In this document: one piece after another, positions 35,039 to 46,085 of the stretch
Layout: every line of letters begins with the position of its first letter
How positions within the stretch are numbered: the first letter of the stretch is position 1
Notes under the pieces: generated by a model
Seen by the model: only the letters and a program-made list of their open reading frames with translations
What the model was told of the DNA's origin: nothing
Databases searched by the model: none
Source: Nocardia crassostreae
GTDB lineage: Bacteria; Actinomycetota; Actinomycetes; Mycobacteriales; Mycobacteriaceae
Direction of reading: 5' to 3'
Length of the DNA: 64,000 nt
NCBI RefSeq assembly: GCF_001613405.1
Contig: NZ_BDCH01000017.1
Span: 186,001 to 250,000, forward strand
Translations under genes and position numbers: made by a program

Positions 35039-36139
35039 ATGAAATTTGCCACTGCCCTGAAGACCGTAGTCGCCGGCGGTGCCGCCGTCGCGCTCGCGCT
35101 GGTGTCTGCCTGCGGATCCCCGCCGGCCGACAAGGACGCCAAGGGGTCGGGTAACACCTACGGGTCCGCGGATGCGAAGTTCCGGGCCTGCATGGTCACC
35201 GATGCGGGCGGTGTGGACGACAAGTCGTTCAACGAGTCCGGGTGGAACGGCGTGAAGGCCGCGGTGGACGCCAACAAGGACATCTCCGGCAGTTACCGGC
35301 AGTCCAACAGCACCGCCGACTACGAGCCCAACCTGCGGGCCTCGGCCGACGATGCCGCGTGCGGTCTCGTGATCGGGGTCGGCGGGCTCATGGCCGATGC
35401 CGTCGAGACGGTGGCCAAGGAGAACCCGGACAAGCGGTTCGCCATCGTCGACTCCCATGTCGACCTGCCGAATGTGTACTCCATGGAGTTCAATGCCGCG
35501 CAGTCCTCCTACCTCGCGGGCTACCTGGCGGCGGGCACCACCAAGACCGGCAAGGTCGCCATCTGGGGCGGTATGCAGATTCCGGCCGTCACCATCTTCA
35601 TGGACGGGTTCGCCGCCGGTGTCGCCAAGTACAACCAGGCGCACAATACGAATACCGCCGTCCTCGGCTGGGACACCGCGGCCCAGAAGGGGTCGTTCAC
35701 CGGCAATTTCGACGACACCAGCGCCGGGCGCTCGCTCACCGAGAACTTCCTCGCCCAGGGCGCCGACGTGATCCATCCCGTCGCCGGTCCGGTCGGCCTG
35801 GGCGGCGCCTCGGCCATCAAGGATGCCGGGAACGCCAGCATGATCTGGGTGGATTCCGATGGCTACCAGGCGGTTCCGGAATACAAGCAGATCATGCTGT
35901 CCTCTTCCATGAAGGACATCTCCTCGGCCATCCGGGTCTCGATCGACAATGCCTTCAAGGAGGGCGCCAAGGACGGCCGGTACGTGGGCACGCTGAGCAA
36001 CAGCGGCGTCGCGCTGGCCCCGTTCTACGACTTCGACAGCAAGGTTCCCGACGCGTTGAAGCAGGAGATCAAGCAACTGCAGGCCGATATCGTCGCGGGC
36101 ACGGTGACGGTCTCCTCACCGGCCGCGCCGAAGCCGTAG
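35039..36139 (+). CDS. BMP-family nucleoside-binding lipoprotein
   Basis: The protein has 366 residues. The ATG at 35039 opens a signal peptide with lipobox (LALVSACGS). The BMP/PnrA substrate-binding fold shows VTDAGGVDDKSFNESGWNG and IGVGGLMADAVETVAKENP. It delivers nucleosides to the ABC transporter encoded directly downstream (3-base gap). The much longer reading in this frame runs back over the dehydrogenase gene and is discarded. Confidence 0.92.
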   Translation: MKFATALKTVVAGGAAVALALVSACGSPPADKDAKGSGNTYGSADAKFRACMVTDAGGVDDKSFNESGWNGVKAAVDANKDISGSYRQSNSTADYEPNLRASADDAACGLVIGVGGLMADAVETVAKENPDKRFAIVDSHVDLPNVYSMEFNAAQSSYLAGYLAAGTTKTGKVAIWGGMQIPAVTIFMDGFAAGVAKYNQAHNTNTAVLGWDTAAQKGSFTGNFDDTSAGRSLTENFLAQGADVIHPVAGPVGLGGASAIKDAGNASMIWVDSDGYQAVPEYKQIMLSSSMKDISSAIRVSIDNAFKEGAKDGRYVGTLSNSGVALAPFYDFDSKVPDALKQEIKQLQADIVAGTVTVSSPAAPKP

Positions 36140-36142
36140 CGT

Positions 36143-37656
<1,514 letters not shown>

Positions 37657-37660
<4 letters not shown>

Positions 37661-38916
37661 ATACGACAACCACCGAACCCGAGACCGAGCCGAGCCGAAA
37701 AGGCTTCGGCCCCACCTTCGTTCGCTATCTGACCGAAGCGAACAACGTCATGGTGACGATCTACTCGCTGCTGCTGGCCTTCGCCATCGGCGCGATCCTC
37801 ATCATCGTCTCCGATCCGAATGTGCGCGAGACCTGGAGCTATCTGTTCGCGCGCCCCTCCGATGCCATCAGTTCGTCCTGGTGGGCCGTCACCACGGCCT
37901 ACCAGGATCTGTTCGAGGGCTCCATCCTCGATATCGGCCGCCTGCAACAGTTCTTCGCGGGCGATGCCACCCTGGCCCAGGTGCTGCGGCCGCTCTCGGA
38001 GACCCTGACCTATGCCACCCCGCTCATGTTCACCGGTCTGGCGGTCGGGCTCGCATTCCGGGCGGGGCTGTTCAATATCGGCGCGCAGGGGCAGCTCGTC
38101 TTCGGCATGCTCGGCGCGCTGATCATCGGCTTCTGGATGAAACTCCCACTGCTGCTGCATCTTCCGCTGGCGCTGCTGGCGGGCGGACTGGCGGGCGGGC
38201 TGCTCGGCGCGATACCGGGCTATCTCAAGGCGAGAACCGGTGCGCACGAGGTCATCTCGTCGATCATGCTGAACAATATCGCCGCCTACTTCCTGATCTG
38301 GGCGCTGGGCACCACCTTCATCCATTCGGTCACCTCCCAGGAGCTGGTCTCCAAACCGGTGGCCGAATCGGCGCGGCTGCCGCAGCTGCTCGGCTGGGCC
38401 GGGTCGGGTCTGCGGGTCAGCGTCGGACTGCTGCTCGGGCTCGCCCTGGCGGCCGCGACCTGGTGGCTGCTGAGCAAGTCCACCTTCGGATTCCGCATTC
38501 GCGCGGTCGGCGCGAACGCGCACGCCTCCGAGACCGCGGGCATGGATAACGGGCGCACCTTCACGACCACCATGGGCGTGGCCGGTGCGCTCGCGGGGCT
38601 CGGCGGCGCGGCGCTGGTGCTCGGCCTGAACCCGTACACGATCAATCCCACCACCGCCGTGGAGTACGGCTTCGACGGCATTACCGTGGCGCTGCTGGGG
38701 CGCGCGCATCCGGGCGGGATCGTCGCCGCCGCACTGGTTTTCGGCGCGCTCAAATCCGGCACGCTGCATATGCAACCGGCCATCCCGGTGGAGATGTCCA
38801 CCCTGTTGCAGGCCGTCATCGTGCTGTTCATCGCGGCGCCCGAGCTGGTCAAAACCCTGCTGCGGCTGCGGACACCGCGCGGCGGGCTCAACACTCTGGA
38901 AGCGAGGGGCTGGTGA
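37657..38916 (+). CDS. ABC permease (nucleoside importer)
   Basis: The protein has 419 residues from GTG in a GTGA overlap. About eight to ten membrane helices, with the BPD_transp_2 loop GANAHASETAGMDNGR. It pairs with the next permease to form the membrane channel. An insertion of about 60 residues after the first helix (around SYLFARPSDAISSSWW) is typical of this subfamily. Confidence 0.92.
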
Positions 38917-40202
38917 ACGCATCGACCGGCGCCGAAGATCAGGTCGTGGCGCCCGACGAGGTCCTGCGACGGCACACCGTGGCGGCCTACGGCCTGATCG
39001 GCATCGGCATCGTGCTGGGAGGTCTGGGTCTGTTGCTCATCGACGGCGGGCGGACCACCACCTATCGGCTGGACCAGACCGTCGATGCGAGCTGGACGGT
39101 CAATACGCTCGTGGTCGTCGCGGTGCTGAGCGTCCTCGCGGCCCTCGCCGGGGCCGCCCTCCTGGCGCTGCCGAAACACGTCCTGCGGCGGTTCGACGGC
39201 TATCTGATCGGCGGCGGGGTGGCCGCGCTGGTGCTCGCCGCACTGTCCTGGACGGTCACCCCAGACGTCGGGTTCCCGGTCGAATTCGTCTTGGCGACAA
39301 CGCTTTTCCTGGCGCTGCCCTTCATCTTCGGCGCGCTCTCCGGTGTCGTCGCGGAACGCTCCGGCGTCATCAACCTCGGTATCGAGGGCCAATTCCTCAC
39401 CGGCGCGTTCACCGCGGCGCTGCTGGCGTCCATTTCCGGCAACGCCTATGTCGGAATGCTGGCCGCGACCCTCAGCGGTGTCTGCTCGACACTGCTGCTG
39501 GCCTGGCTGGCGACCCGGTTCGAGGTCAACCAGGTCGTCACCGGCATCATCCTGAATCTGCTCGCGCTCGGTCTGACCGGCTTCCTCTACGAGCGGCTCA
39601 TGCGCGCCGACGGGTCGCTCAATCAGCCCGCCACCGTGCAGAAGGTCGGCGATTCACTGGGCTTCCTGGCGCGCATCCCGATTCTGGGGCCGGTCCTGTT
39701 CGACCAGAACATCTTCGTCTACGTGGCCCTGGCCTGCGTATTCGTGGTTTCCTACCTGTTGTTCCGCACCCGGTGGGGGCTGCACACCCGCGCCGTCGGC
39801 GAACATCCGGCGGCCGCCGACGCCGCGGGTATCAATGTCAACCGGCTGCGCTTCTGGAATGTCACCGCCGCCGGGGCCCTCTCCGGTTTCGGCGGCGCGT
39901 TCTTCACCATTGCCAACAATGTGTCCTTCAGCAAGAACATGACCGCGGGCCTGGGCTTCGTCGCCCTGGCGGTCATGATCGTCGGCCGCTGGCACCCCTT
40001 CGGCGTCCTCACCGCGGCCCTGCTCTTCGGTTTCTCCAGTGCGCTGCAACGGTTTCTCAACACAATGCCCGGCAATCCGATCCCGACCGAATTCCTGGGC
40101 ATGCTCCCCTACGCGGTCACCCTCGTCGTGGTCGCCGGATTCATCGGCAGGGCCGTGGCCCCGGCGGCCGACGGCATTCCGTACACGCCCGGCAGCAAGT
40201 AA
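38913..40202 (+). CDS. ABC permease (nucleoside importer)
   Basis: The product has 429 residues, GTG overlapping the previous stop by 4 bases. The conserved GEHPAAADAAGINVNRLR loop matches its partner. There are three extra N-terminal hydrophobic segments before the conserved core at residue about 140 (IFGALSGVVAERSGVINLGIEGQ). Last gene of the importer operon; a cupin gene converges. Confidence 0.92.
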   Translation: MNASTGAEDQVVAPDEVLRRHTVAAYGLIGIGIVLGGLGLLLIDGGRTTTYRLDQTVDASWTVNTLVVVAVLSVLAALAGAALLALPKHVLRRFDGYLIGGGVAALVLAALSWTVTPDVGFPVEFVLATTLFLALPFIFGALSGVVAERSGVINLGIEGQFLTGAFTAALLASISGNAYVGMLAATLSGVCSTLLLAWLATRFEVNQVVTGIILNLLALGLTGFLYERLMRADGSLNQPATVQKVGDSLGFLARIPILGPVLFDQNIFVYVALACVFVVSYLLFRTRWGLHTRAVGEHPAAADAAGINVNRLRFWNVTAAGALSGFGGAFFTIANNVSFSKNMTAGLGFVALAVMIVGRWHPFGVLTAALLFGFSSALQRFLNTMPGNPIPTEFLGMLPYAVTLVVVAGFIGRAVAPAADGIPYTPGSK

Positions 40203-40211
40203 CCGCCGCTC

Positions 40212-40586
40212 TCAGTTCACCCAGGGCGGGTTCACGATGGTGCCGTCGGCGAGTTCGCCGGTGAACCCGACCGAGGTGGTGACCAGAACCTTGGCGGGCT
40301 GATCGCCGGGATTGTCGAGGCCGATGCGGGAGTCGGCATTGGCGACGGCGGCGTCGCCGGGGACGAGGGTGGCCGATTCGCCGTCGATGGTGATGACGAC
40401 CGAACCCTCGAGGACCACGAAGGCCTCCTCGCGGTGAATGCGGTGCGGGACGCCGGTGGAGCCGGGCTGCACCTCGACCGTCCAGACATTGAGTTCCTTG
40501 CTGCCCACGGACGGGCGGATCAAGGAGGTGAAGCGGGCATTGTGCATATCGAAGACTTGGGCGTCGGCGGAGTAGGTCACTGGCAT
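40212..40586 (-). CDS. Cupin-domain protein
   Basis: The protein has 124 residues. The cupin metal motif is partly present: PHRIHREEAFVVLEGSVVI and a later LDNPGDQPAKV strand; the spacing fits a single-domain cupin with His/His/Glu ligands. It is divergent from the MarR gene across a shared control region, so the regulator probably controls it. Function unknown. Confidence 0.8.
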   Translation of the reverse strand: MPVTYSADAQVFDMHNARFTSLIRPSVGSKELNVWTVEVQPGSTGVPHRIHREEAFVVLEGSVVITIDGESATLVPGDAAVANADSRIGLDNPGDQPAKVLVTTSVGFTGELADGTIVNPPWVN

Positions 40587-40610
40587 GTTCTGATCCTTTG
40601 GTCAAGTAGA

Positions 40611-40626
40611 TTGTCTATATAGTCAA
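40611..40626. promoter_or_regulatory. Candidate MarR operator
   Basis: TTGTCTATATAGTCAA is a near-perfect palindrome in the AT-rich 78-base space between the cupin and MarR genes. A related TTGTC/GTCAAG pair lies within the next 25 bases. Confidence 0.5.
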
Positions 40627-40664
40627 GCTTGTTGTCTTTCTTGTCAAGTGCCAAAATCTGGGAC

Positions 40665-41111
40665 ATGACCGCGTTCGCTGGGGATCTGCCACTGCTACTG
40701 CTCGCGGCCGCCGCGGAGGTCACCGACAGCATCCACGAGGGAGTGACGGCGGCCGGTTTCACCGATGTGCGGCCGACGCACGGGTTCGCCTTCGTGCGCA
40801 TGGCGCCCGCCGGGGCGACGGTGGGCGAGATCGCCGAGCACCTGGGGGTGACCAAACAGGCGGCCAGCCAATTGGTCGACGAGCTCGTGAAAAAGGGCTA
40901 CGCACAACGGAATCCACATCCGACCGATGCGCGGGCCCGTTTGATCACACTCACCGAGCGAGGGTGGGCGTGCACGCGCGCGGCGGATGCGGCGGCCGCA
41001 CGATTCGCCGACCGGTGGGCAAGCGTCCTCGGGCCCGACCAGATGGTGGCACTGCGCAATTCGCTGGCGCGCGTGGTCACGCCGGGGCGGGTGCGACCGG
41101 CGGCCTGGTGA
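40665..41111 (+). CDS. MarR-family regulator
   Basis: The product has 148 residues from the ATG at 40665; an earlier in-frame start at 40629 would overlap the operator and is less likely. The winged-helix core reads TVGEIAEHLGVTKQAASQLVDELVKKGYAQR, followed by the wing PTDARARLITLTERG. It probably autoregulates and represses the divergent cupin. Confidence 0.86.
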   Translation: MTAFAGDLPLLLLAAAAEVTDSIHEGVTAAGFTDVRPTHGFAFVRMAPAGATVGEIAEHLGVTKQAASQLVDELVKKGYAQRNPHPTDARARLITLTERGWACTRAADAAAARFADRWASVLGPDQMVALRNSLARVVTPGRVRPAAW

Positions 41112-41173
41112 GCGAAGGGCGCGGTCGGCGGGACCGTCTCGCGCGGCGGTGGGGTTGGCCATAGGCTGTCGCG

Positions 41174-42853
41174 GTGAGTTCCGGGCGGACAGTGGTCGAC
41201 GGGCGATTCGAGTTGCTCGAGCCGCTCGGCAGTGGCGGTATGGGGACGGTGTGGCGGGCATACGATCTCGCCCTGCACCGGGAGGTCGCACTGAAGGAAG
41301 TGCTCGCGGCGGAGGCCGACGGCACCCGCGGAGACAGTGTGGCGCAACGGGAGCGCGTGCTGCGCGAGGCGCGGGCGCTGGCGCGCATCCGGCATCCGAA
41401 TGTGGTGGCCATTCACCACATCGTGGACTCCCCTGCACCGGCGCATCCGTGGATCGTGATGGAGCTGGTGGCCGGGCGCGGGCTCGACGATCATCTCGCG
41501 CGCGGACCGATGACACCGGCGCGGGCGGCGCGGCTCGGGCGCGGAATTCTGTCCGCGCTGCGGGCGGCGCATGCCGTCGGGGTGCTGCACCGGGATATCA
41601 AGCCCGCCAATGTGCTGCAGCGCGAGGACGGTTCGCCGGTGCTGACCGACTTCGGCATTGCCGCCGTCGAAGGATTGCACGGGCTCACCTCGACCGGCAA
41701 TGTCATGGGATCCCTGGATTACGTTGCGCCGGAACGACTCGACGGGCGAGAGGGGCATCCCGCCTCCGATCTGTGGTCGCTCGGGCTGCTGCTCTACGTA
41801 GCGGTGGAGGGCTACCACCCTCTGCGGCGCGAGACGACGGCCGCCACCCTCGCGGCCGTGGTGCGCGGCGATGTGCCGCCGCCGCGGCAGGCCGGAGCAC
41901 TGGCCCCCGTCCTGGCCGCACTCCTGATCACCGAGCCGGATCGACGGCCCCCGCTCGAGCACGTGGACCTCATGCTCGCGCGCGCAGCCGACGAGAGTGC
42001 CTCCTCACCCTTCGCCCCGCCACCCCCAGCCGTATCCGCGCCCTGGCCCCCGGCAGCAGCCGCATCGACCCCGATATCGACCGCTGCACCGGCGAACCAG
42101 GCCCCGCATCCCAGCCAGACCCAGCACCCCGGCCAGTCCCCATATCCCGGCCAGACCGCGTATCCCGGCCAGACCGCGTATCCCGGCCAGACTGCGCATC
42201 CGGGCGCGGGCAGACGGTGGCTGCCGATCGGGGCTGCGGCAGCGGTGCTCGTCGCGGCTCTGGTGGCGGCGATTGTGTTCTGGCCGGATCGGTCCGGCTC
42301 CCAGGCGAATCCGGGCCAGCCGCCCGGCACCAGTGGGCTGCCGGATGTCGGGCAACCGGCCGGGTCGATCCCCACCACCGCTGGCGCACCGGCCGATTCG
42401 GTGGACCTGCTCACCCCCGATGGCATTCGACAGGTGATCGCGGCTTTCGAAAATGCCTCCGGGGTACAGGAATTCAGCGAGGTGACGTTCTATCCCTCCT
42501 ACGCCAATGCCGGTATGCCGATCTCGGCGGGATCCAAGCGCTACGACAGCTACACCTACCGCGACGGGACCGTGAGCAAACAGGGTCCGGGCGGCACCCT
42601 GACCGGAGACGAGACCACGGTGCGGCTGGGCTCGATCGCCTGGAGCGTGCTTCCGGCCCTGCTGCGCGCCGCGGACGAACAGCTCAATGTGCCGGACGCG
42701 ACCATGCGTTATGTGATCGTGGACCCGGCGTGGACGTTCAACGACGACAAGCCGACCATCATGGTCTACCGGATCGACGCCTACAGCGGGGCCGCCTATC
42801 TGGCCGCCGACCTGGACGGCACCATCGTGAAGGTCTACCCCCGGGAGAGCTGA
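41174..42853 (+). CDS. Transmembrane Ser/Thr protein kinase (PknB type) with extracellular sensor
   Basis: The protein has 559 residues from GTG. The kinase domain carries GSGGMGTVWRAYDL, the catalytic HRDIKPANVL and TDFGIAAVEG, with the activation loop ending GSLDYVAPERL. A Pro-rich linker contains three YPGQTA-type repeats, then one membrane helix (LPIGAAAAVLVAALVAAIVFW). The outer domain of about 170 residues resembles small lipoprotein-like folds. It senses an envelope signal; targets are unknown. Confidence 0.9.
   Translation: MSSGRTVVDGRFELLEPLGSGGMGTVWRAYDLALHREVALKEVLAAEADGTRGDSVAQRERVLREARALARIRHPNVVAIHHIVDSPAPAHPWIVMELVAGRGLDDHLARGPMTPARAARLGRGILSALRAAHAVGVLHRDIKPANVLQREDGSPVLTDFGIAAVEGLHGLTSTGNVMGSLDYVAPERLDGREGHPASDLWSLGLLLYVAVEGYHPLRRETTAATLAAVVRGDVPPPRQAGALAPVLAALLITEPDRRPPLEHVDLMLARAADESASSPFAPPPPAVSAPWPPAAAASTPISTAAPANQAPHPSQTQHPGQSPYPGQTAYPGQTAYPGQTAHPGAGRRWLPIGAAAAVLVAALVAAIVFWPDRSGSQANPGQPPGTSGLPDVGQPAGSIPTTAGAPADSVDLLTPDGIRQVIAAFENASGVQEFSEVTFYPSYANAGMPISAGSKRYDSYTYRDGTVSKQGPGGTLTGDETTVRLGSIAWSVLPALLRAADEQLNVPDATMRYVIVDPAWTFNDDKPTIMVYRIDAYSGAAYLAADLDGTIVKVYPRES
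42143..42196 (+). repeat. Three-copy 18-bp tandem repeat in kinase linker
   Basis: The 18-base unit TATCCCGGCCAGACCGCG occurs three times (the last with one change) and encodes YPGQTA repeats in the juxtamembrane linker. Confidence 0.9.
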
Positions 42854-42927
42854 CCCGCCCTGTCGCCCGGATCACAGTAGCTTTAATGTAGCCAGCGTCC
42901 TACCGTCAAGTAATAACGCCAACCGAC

Positions 42928-44035
42928 ATGGGGCGCTCGATGACACACGGTCGATCCATGTTCCGGGCCTGGTGGCGAGAACCCGTCGACTACCGCGGCT
43001 TGGTCAAGACCTTCGAATCCCATGCGGCGCTGAGCAGATTCAAGTTCATGCTCGGCGCTGGCGGCATCGTCATGCTCGTGATCGCATTGCTGGCCATGAT
43101 CAGCCAGCACGAGCTGACCGGCCCGGGCGGCATCGCGCAAGGGTTTCTGGAGGCGGCCGTAGCGGGCGTCTGGACCTGCCGGTGGTGGTTCCTGCCCTGG
43201 CCGCGACGGTTCGAATCGCTGATCTGGATCGCCCTGTTCGATCTCGACGCCATCGTCAACAGCATTGTGGTGCACGATGCGGTCATCGGCGTGCTGGGGC
43301 TGGTGCTGATGGTCGCCATGGGCGCGTACGTGACCGTCTTCCACGGGCCTCAGGTGCTGCTGGCGCATATCGGCGCGTCCCTGGTGGCGAGCACCGTCCT
43401 GGCGGTGCGCATGTTCAGCCTCGCCGAGGGCATCGCCGTGGTCCTGGTCATCTTCGTGGTCGTCGGGGTCATGCTGCCGTTCATGCAGTTCGGTCACTGG
43501 CTGCTGCGCGTCGACGCGCTCTCGGATCCGCTGACCCGGTTGCTGAACCGGCGCGGGCTGGATTCCTATCTGTTCGCGCACATCGACCGCTGCCGTCATC
43601 GGACCGCCTATGTCGCGACCCTCGATCTGGATCGCTTCAAATCGGTCAAACGACACCTACGGGCACCCGTTCGGCGACGAGGTGCTGGTGCGCACGGCCG
43701 AGACGCTGCGCACGGCGACCGAGCCGCGGACTCTCATCGCCCGCACCGGCGGTGAGGAATTCGTGGTGGTCGGCTGTCTGCGCGAGCCCGCGGCGGTCGT
43801 CGGGGAGCGGCTGCGCGGGGCCGTCGCGACCATCCCCGACCTGCCCGTCCCCATCACCGCCAGCGTGGGCGTCGCGGTATTCGACGCCTCCCACCCCGGC
43901 ACCGCCTACACCGAGGCCACCCATCGCCTGCTCATGCGCAGCTCCGATTCGGCCATGTACCGGGCCAAACACCTCGGCGGCAATACCGTGGTGGTGGCCG
44001 CGGACCAACCGCTCCGTGCATTAGCTGATCGGTAA
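42928..44035 (+). pseudogene. Membrane diguanylate cyclase (GGDEF), frameshifted
   Basis: The N-terminal part has about six hydrophobic helices followed by DPLTRLLNRRGLDSYL, the start of a GGDEF domain. At 43648-43650 an extra A in GTCAAACGACACC shifts the frame; without it the protein would read LDRFKSVNDTYGHPFGDEVL and continue to RTGGEEFVVVG and the end at 44035, about 368 residues. The catalytic motif is an intact GGEEF with no obvious RxxD inhibitory site. It would make cyclic di-GMP. It is either a sequencing slip or a recent inactivation. The 5' start is uncertain (ATG at 42928 or 42940). Confidence 0.8.
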
Positions 44036-44106
44036 CCAATTCTGAAGCGCGGACGATGTCACCCCTATTGGGTCAAATCCGGTTTCACAGTGAGAGGGGT
44101 AGCACC

Positions 44107-44601
44107 ATGGAGCGGTCGACAATCGGTCGGACTGTGCGGCGCGCCGCGGCGGCGGCCGCGGTGGTGGGCTGCGGGTTCGCTCTGACGCCCGTCGCGACGG
44201 CGAACGCGGATCCCGGTCCGCTGTACTTCCGCTACGGCGGCACCAACTGCGTCCTGCACGACAATGGCGGTTTCGTCTGCAACTCCGATTACGCCTATCA
44301 GCCGCCGAATGTGCGCCAGACGATCGGGGCGGTGGAATTCCCGCTGCCGTTCGCTGTGTCGCAGGTCGCCTACGACGGCAATCCCGCCTTCCCCGCACAT
44401 CCGAACTTCGCGCCGCCGAGCGCCTATCTGCTGCCGGGCGGCAATCCGGATATCGCCGACGTGGCCACCGGACAGGGGCCGTGGGGGCCGATTGTCGAGC
44501 ACGGCGGAACGCGCTGCGAGGTGAGCTTCCGCGCGAGTTTCGGCTGCTCCAACGGGGATCACGGACTCAGCATGTGGTGGCAGAACCTGGCAATCCGCTG
44601 A
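44107..44601 (+). CDS. Secreted protein of unknown function, Cys-containing
   Basis: The product has 164 residues from the ATG after GAGAGGGG. The signal peptide ends near TPVATANA-DPGP. The mature protein has four Cys (TNCVLH, FVCNSD, TRCEVS, FGCSNG), which could form two disulfides, and ends SMWWQNLAIR. Similar small secreted proteins are widespread in Nocardia and Mycobacterium. No function assigned. Confidence 0.78.
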   Translation: MERSTIGRTVRRAAAAAAVVGCGFALTPVATANADPGPLYFRYGGTNCVLHDNGGFVCNSDYAYQPPNVRQTIGAVEFPLPFAVSQVAYDGNPAFPAHPNFAPPSAYLLPGGNPDIADVATGQGPWGPIVEHGGTRCEVSFRASFGCSNGDHGLSMWWQNLAIR

Positions 44602-44633
44602 TGGCGGCAATCCACTGACGGTGGGCGTGCGGC

Positions 44634-45485
44634 TCAGCCGAGTTCAAGCGTGGTGACGCCGAAAACCTTTTCCCGGCAATGGGATCGGGTCGGGCCGGTG
44701 TACATGCGGGCGGTTTCGAAGCTCGGGGACAACCCGGCCGCCCGCATGAGACGGACCGCGGGTTCATTGGTGAGCGGCACGTCCACCGCCAGTGGCGTTT
44801 CCCCGGCCAGCGCCGAAAGCAGTTGGCGCGCATCGGCGTCCGAGTCGGCGAAGAGCGGACCCACGCGCAGCCCGTCGCGGGCCGGGCGGGAGGTCGCGAA
44901 TCCGGTCAGGGCGCCGTCCACGATGCGCACCACCGTGCGATGCCCGGGTTCAGCGAGCCAGGTGGTCAGGAACTCCGGGCGATCGGCCGGTAGGCAGGCG
45001 GAATCGTAGCGATGCAGGGCGGGGATATCGCCGGGGGCCAGCGGCCGCACCGTCGAATCCGGCGGCGGCAGATCCGGGATGCCGATGAATCGCGCACTGC
45101 AATAAGCGAGTTCGAATCCGCTGCGCCGATAGTTGTCCTGCTGATCGGGCACCCCGTCCAGGCCGACGACGCGATGCCCGGCGTGTTCGAGCCCGGCCTG
45201 CCAGGTCACCATGCCCAGTCCCAGCCCGCACAGCTCCGGCCGCACGAGATAGAACCCCAGGAAGGCGTAGTCGGCGCCGTAATTGACCACCGAGACCGCC
45301 GAGACGGGCGCACCGTCCACATACCCCAGGAAGAACCCCTCCGGATCCTGGGCGAAGAAGGCGGCGGCATCCCGCTCCCCCGGATTCCAGCCCTCCGCGG
45401 CGGCCCATTCCCTGACGGTCGCCCATTCGGCGGGCGTGGCCCGGGCAATGACAAGATCCGCGGGTCCGATTCCGGTGTCCGGCAT
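44634..45485 (-). CDS. GNAT-family N-acetyltransferase
   Basis: The product has 283 residues. The N-terminal GNAT domain has ALVRPELCGLGLG-like acetyl-CoA loop (LVRPELCGLGLGMVTW); a second half (residues about 150-283) matches the C-terminal domain common in YitH-type acetyltransferases. Substrate unknown; no partner gene. It is transcribed alone. Confidence 0.82.
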   Translation of the reverse strand: MPDTGIGPADLVIARATPAEWATVREWAAAEGWNPGERDAAAFFAQDPEGFFLGYVDGAPVSAVSVVNYGADYAFLGFYLVRPELCGLGLGMVTWQAGLEHAGHRVVGLDGVPDQQDNYRRSGFELAYCSARFIGIPDLPPPDSTVRPLAPGDIPALHRYDSACLPADRPEFLTTWLAEPGHRTVVRIVDGALTGFATSRPARDGLRVGPLFADSDADARQLLSALAGETPLAVDVPLTNEPAVRLMRAAGLSPSFETARMYTGPTRSHCREKVFGVTTLELG

Positions 45486-45545
45486 ACGTTCACGGTAGCC
45501 GCAATCGGACCGCTATCCCACCGATTCGCCGCGCGCGAACGAGGA

Positions 45546-46019
45546 TTAGGCGGCGATGCCCGCACCCGCCGCCAATGCGAGGCACAGCGACGAGTAGAGG
45601 GCGAGCTCCAGCTGCCAGTAGGTCTCGCCGAGTCCGGCCGCGGCGACGGAGCCGAGGCCCCCGAGACCGCGGGCGGCCAGCACGCCCGCCACGGCCCAGG
45701 CGGCCAGGCGGGGTAGCCGGTGGGCGTCGACGGTGGCGGTGGCCACCGCGCCCGCGGCGGCCACGAGCAGACCCGCGACCACGTAAGTCAGTCCCGCCGA
45801 AGGGAGTTCGGAGTTGGGGCCGACGACGCGCTGGGCGAGGGTGACGTCGTCGTGGCCGGGCCAGCGCCAGCCCTGTGCCCAGGCGGCGTGAATGCCCGCG
45901 ATACCGGCCAGGGCGGCGGCGCTGGTCCAGCCCGCCAGGCGGGCGGAGCGGGGATCGGGCCGCCAGGAGCGGCGGCGGTGGGCGAGATCGGACCACAGCG
46001 TCTTGCGAATTGTCGTCAT
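45546..46019 (-). CDS. DUF3995-type membrane protein
   Basis: The protein has 157 residues. The start at 46019 is preferred because a longer start at 46043 would lie inside a palindromic operator. Four hydrophobic segments and the IHAAWAQGWRWPG segment match DUF3995 proteins of actinobacteria. It is divergent from a TetR gene that probably represses it. Function unknown. Confidence 0.75.
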   Translation of the reverse strand: MTTIRKTLWSDLAHRRRSWRPDPRSARLAGWTSAAALAGIAGIHAAWAQGWRWPGHDDVTLAQRVVGPNSELPSAGLTYVVAGLLVAAAGAVATATVDAHRLPRLAAWAVAGVLAARGLGGLGSVAAAGLGETYWQLELALYSSLCLALAAGAGIAA

Positions 46020-46040
46020 TGGAATCTCCGAGTCTCTCGC

Positions 46041-46081
46041 CATACGCTACCGTATGGTCGCTGCCCATACGGTAGCGTATG
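46041..46081. promoter_or_regulatory. Double palindromic operator shared by DUF3995 and TetR genes
   Basis: CATACGCTACCGTATG (46041-46056) and its exact reverse complement (46066-46081) are separated by 9 bases. Each unit is itself nearly palindromic. The array ends 4 bases before the TetR start codon. Confidence 0.8.
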
Positions 46082-46085
46082 GTTC

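Noticed and set aside
42143..42196. Short tandem repeats as a possible CRISPR
   Set aside because: The 18-base units are contiguous with no spacers and encode a Pro-rich kinase linker.
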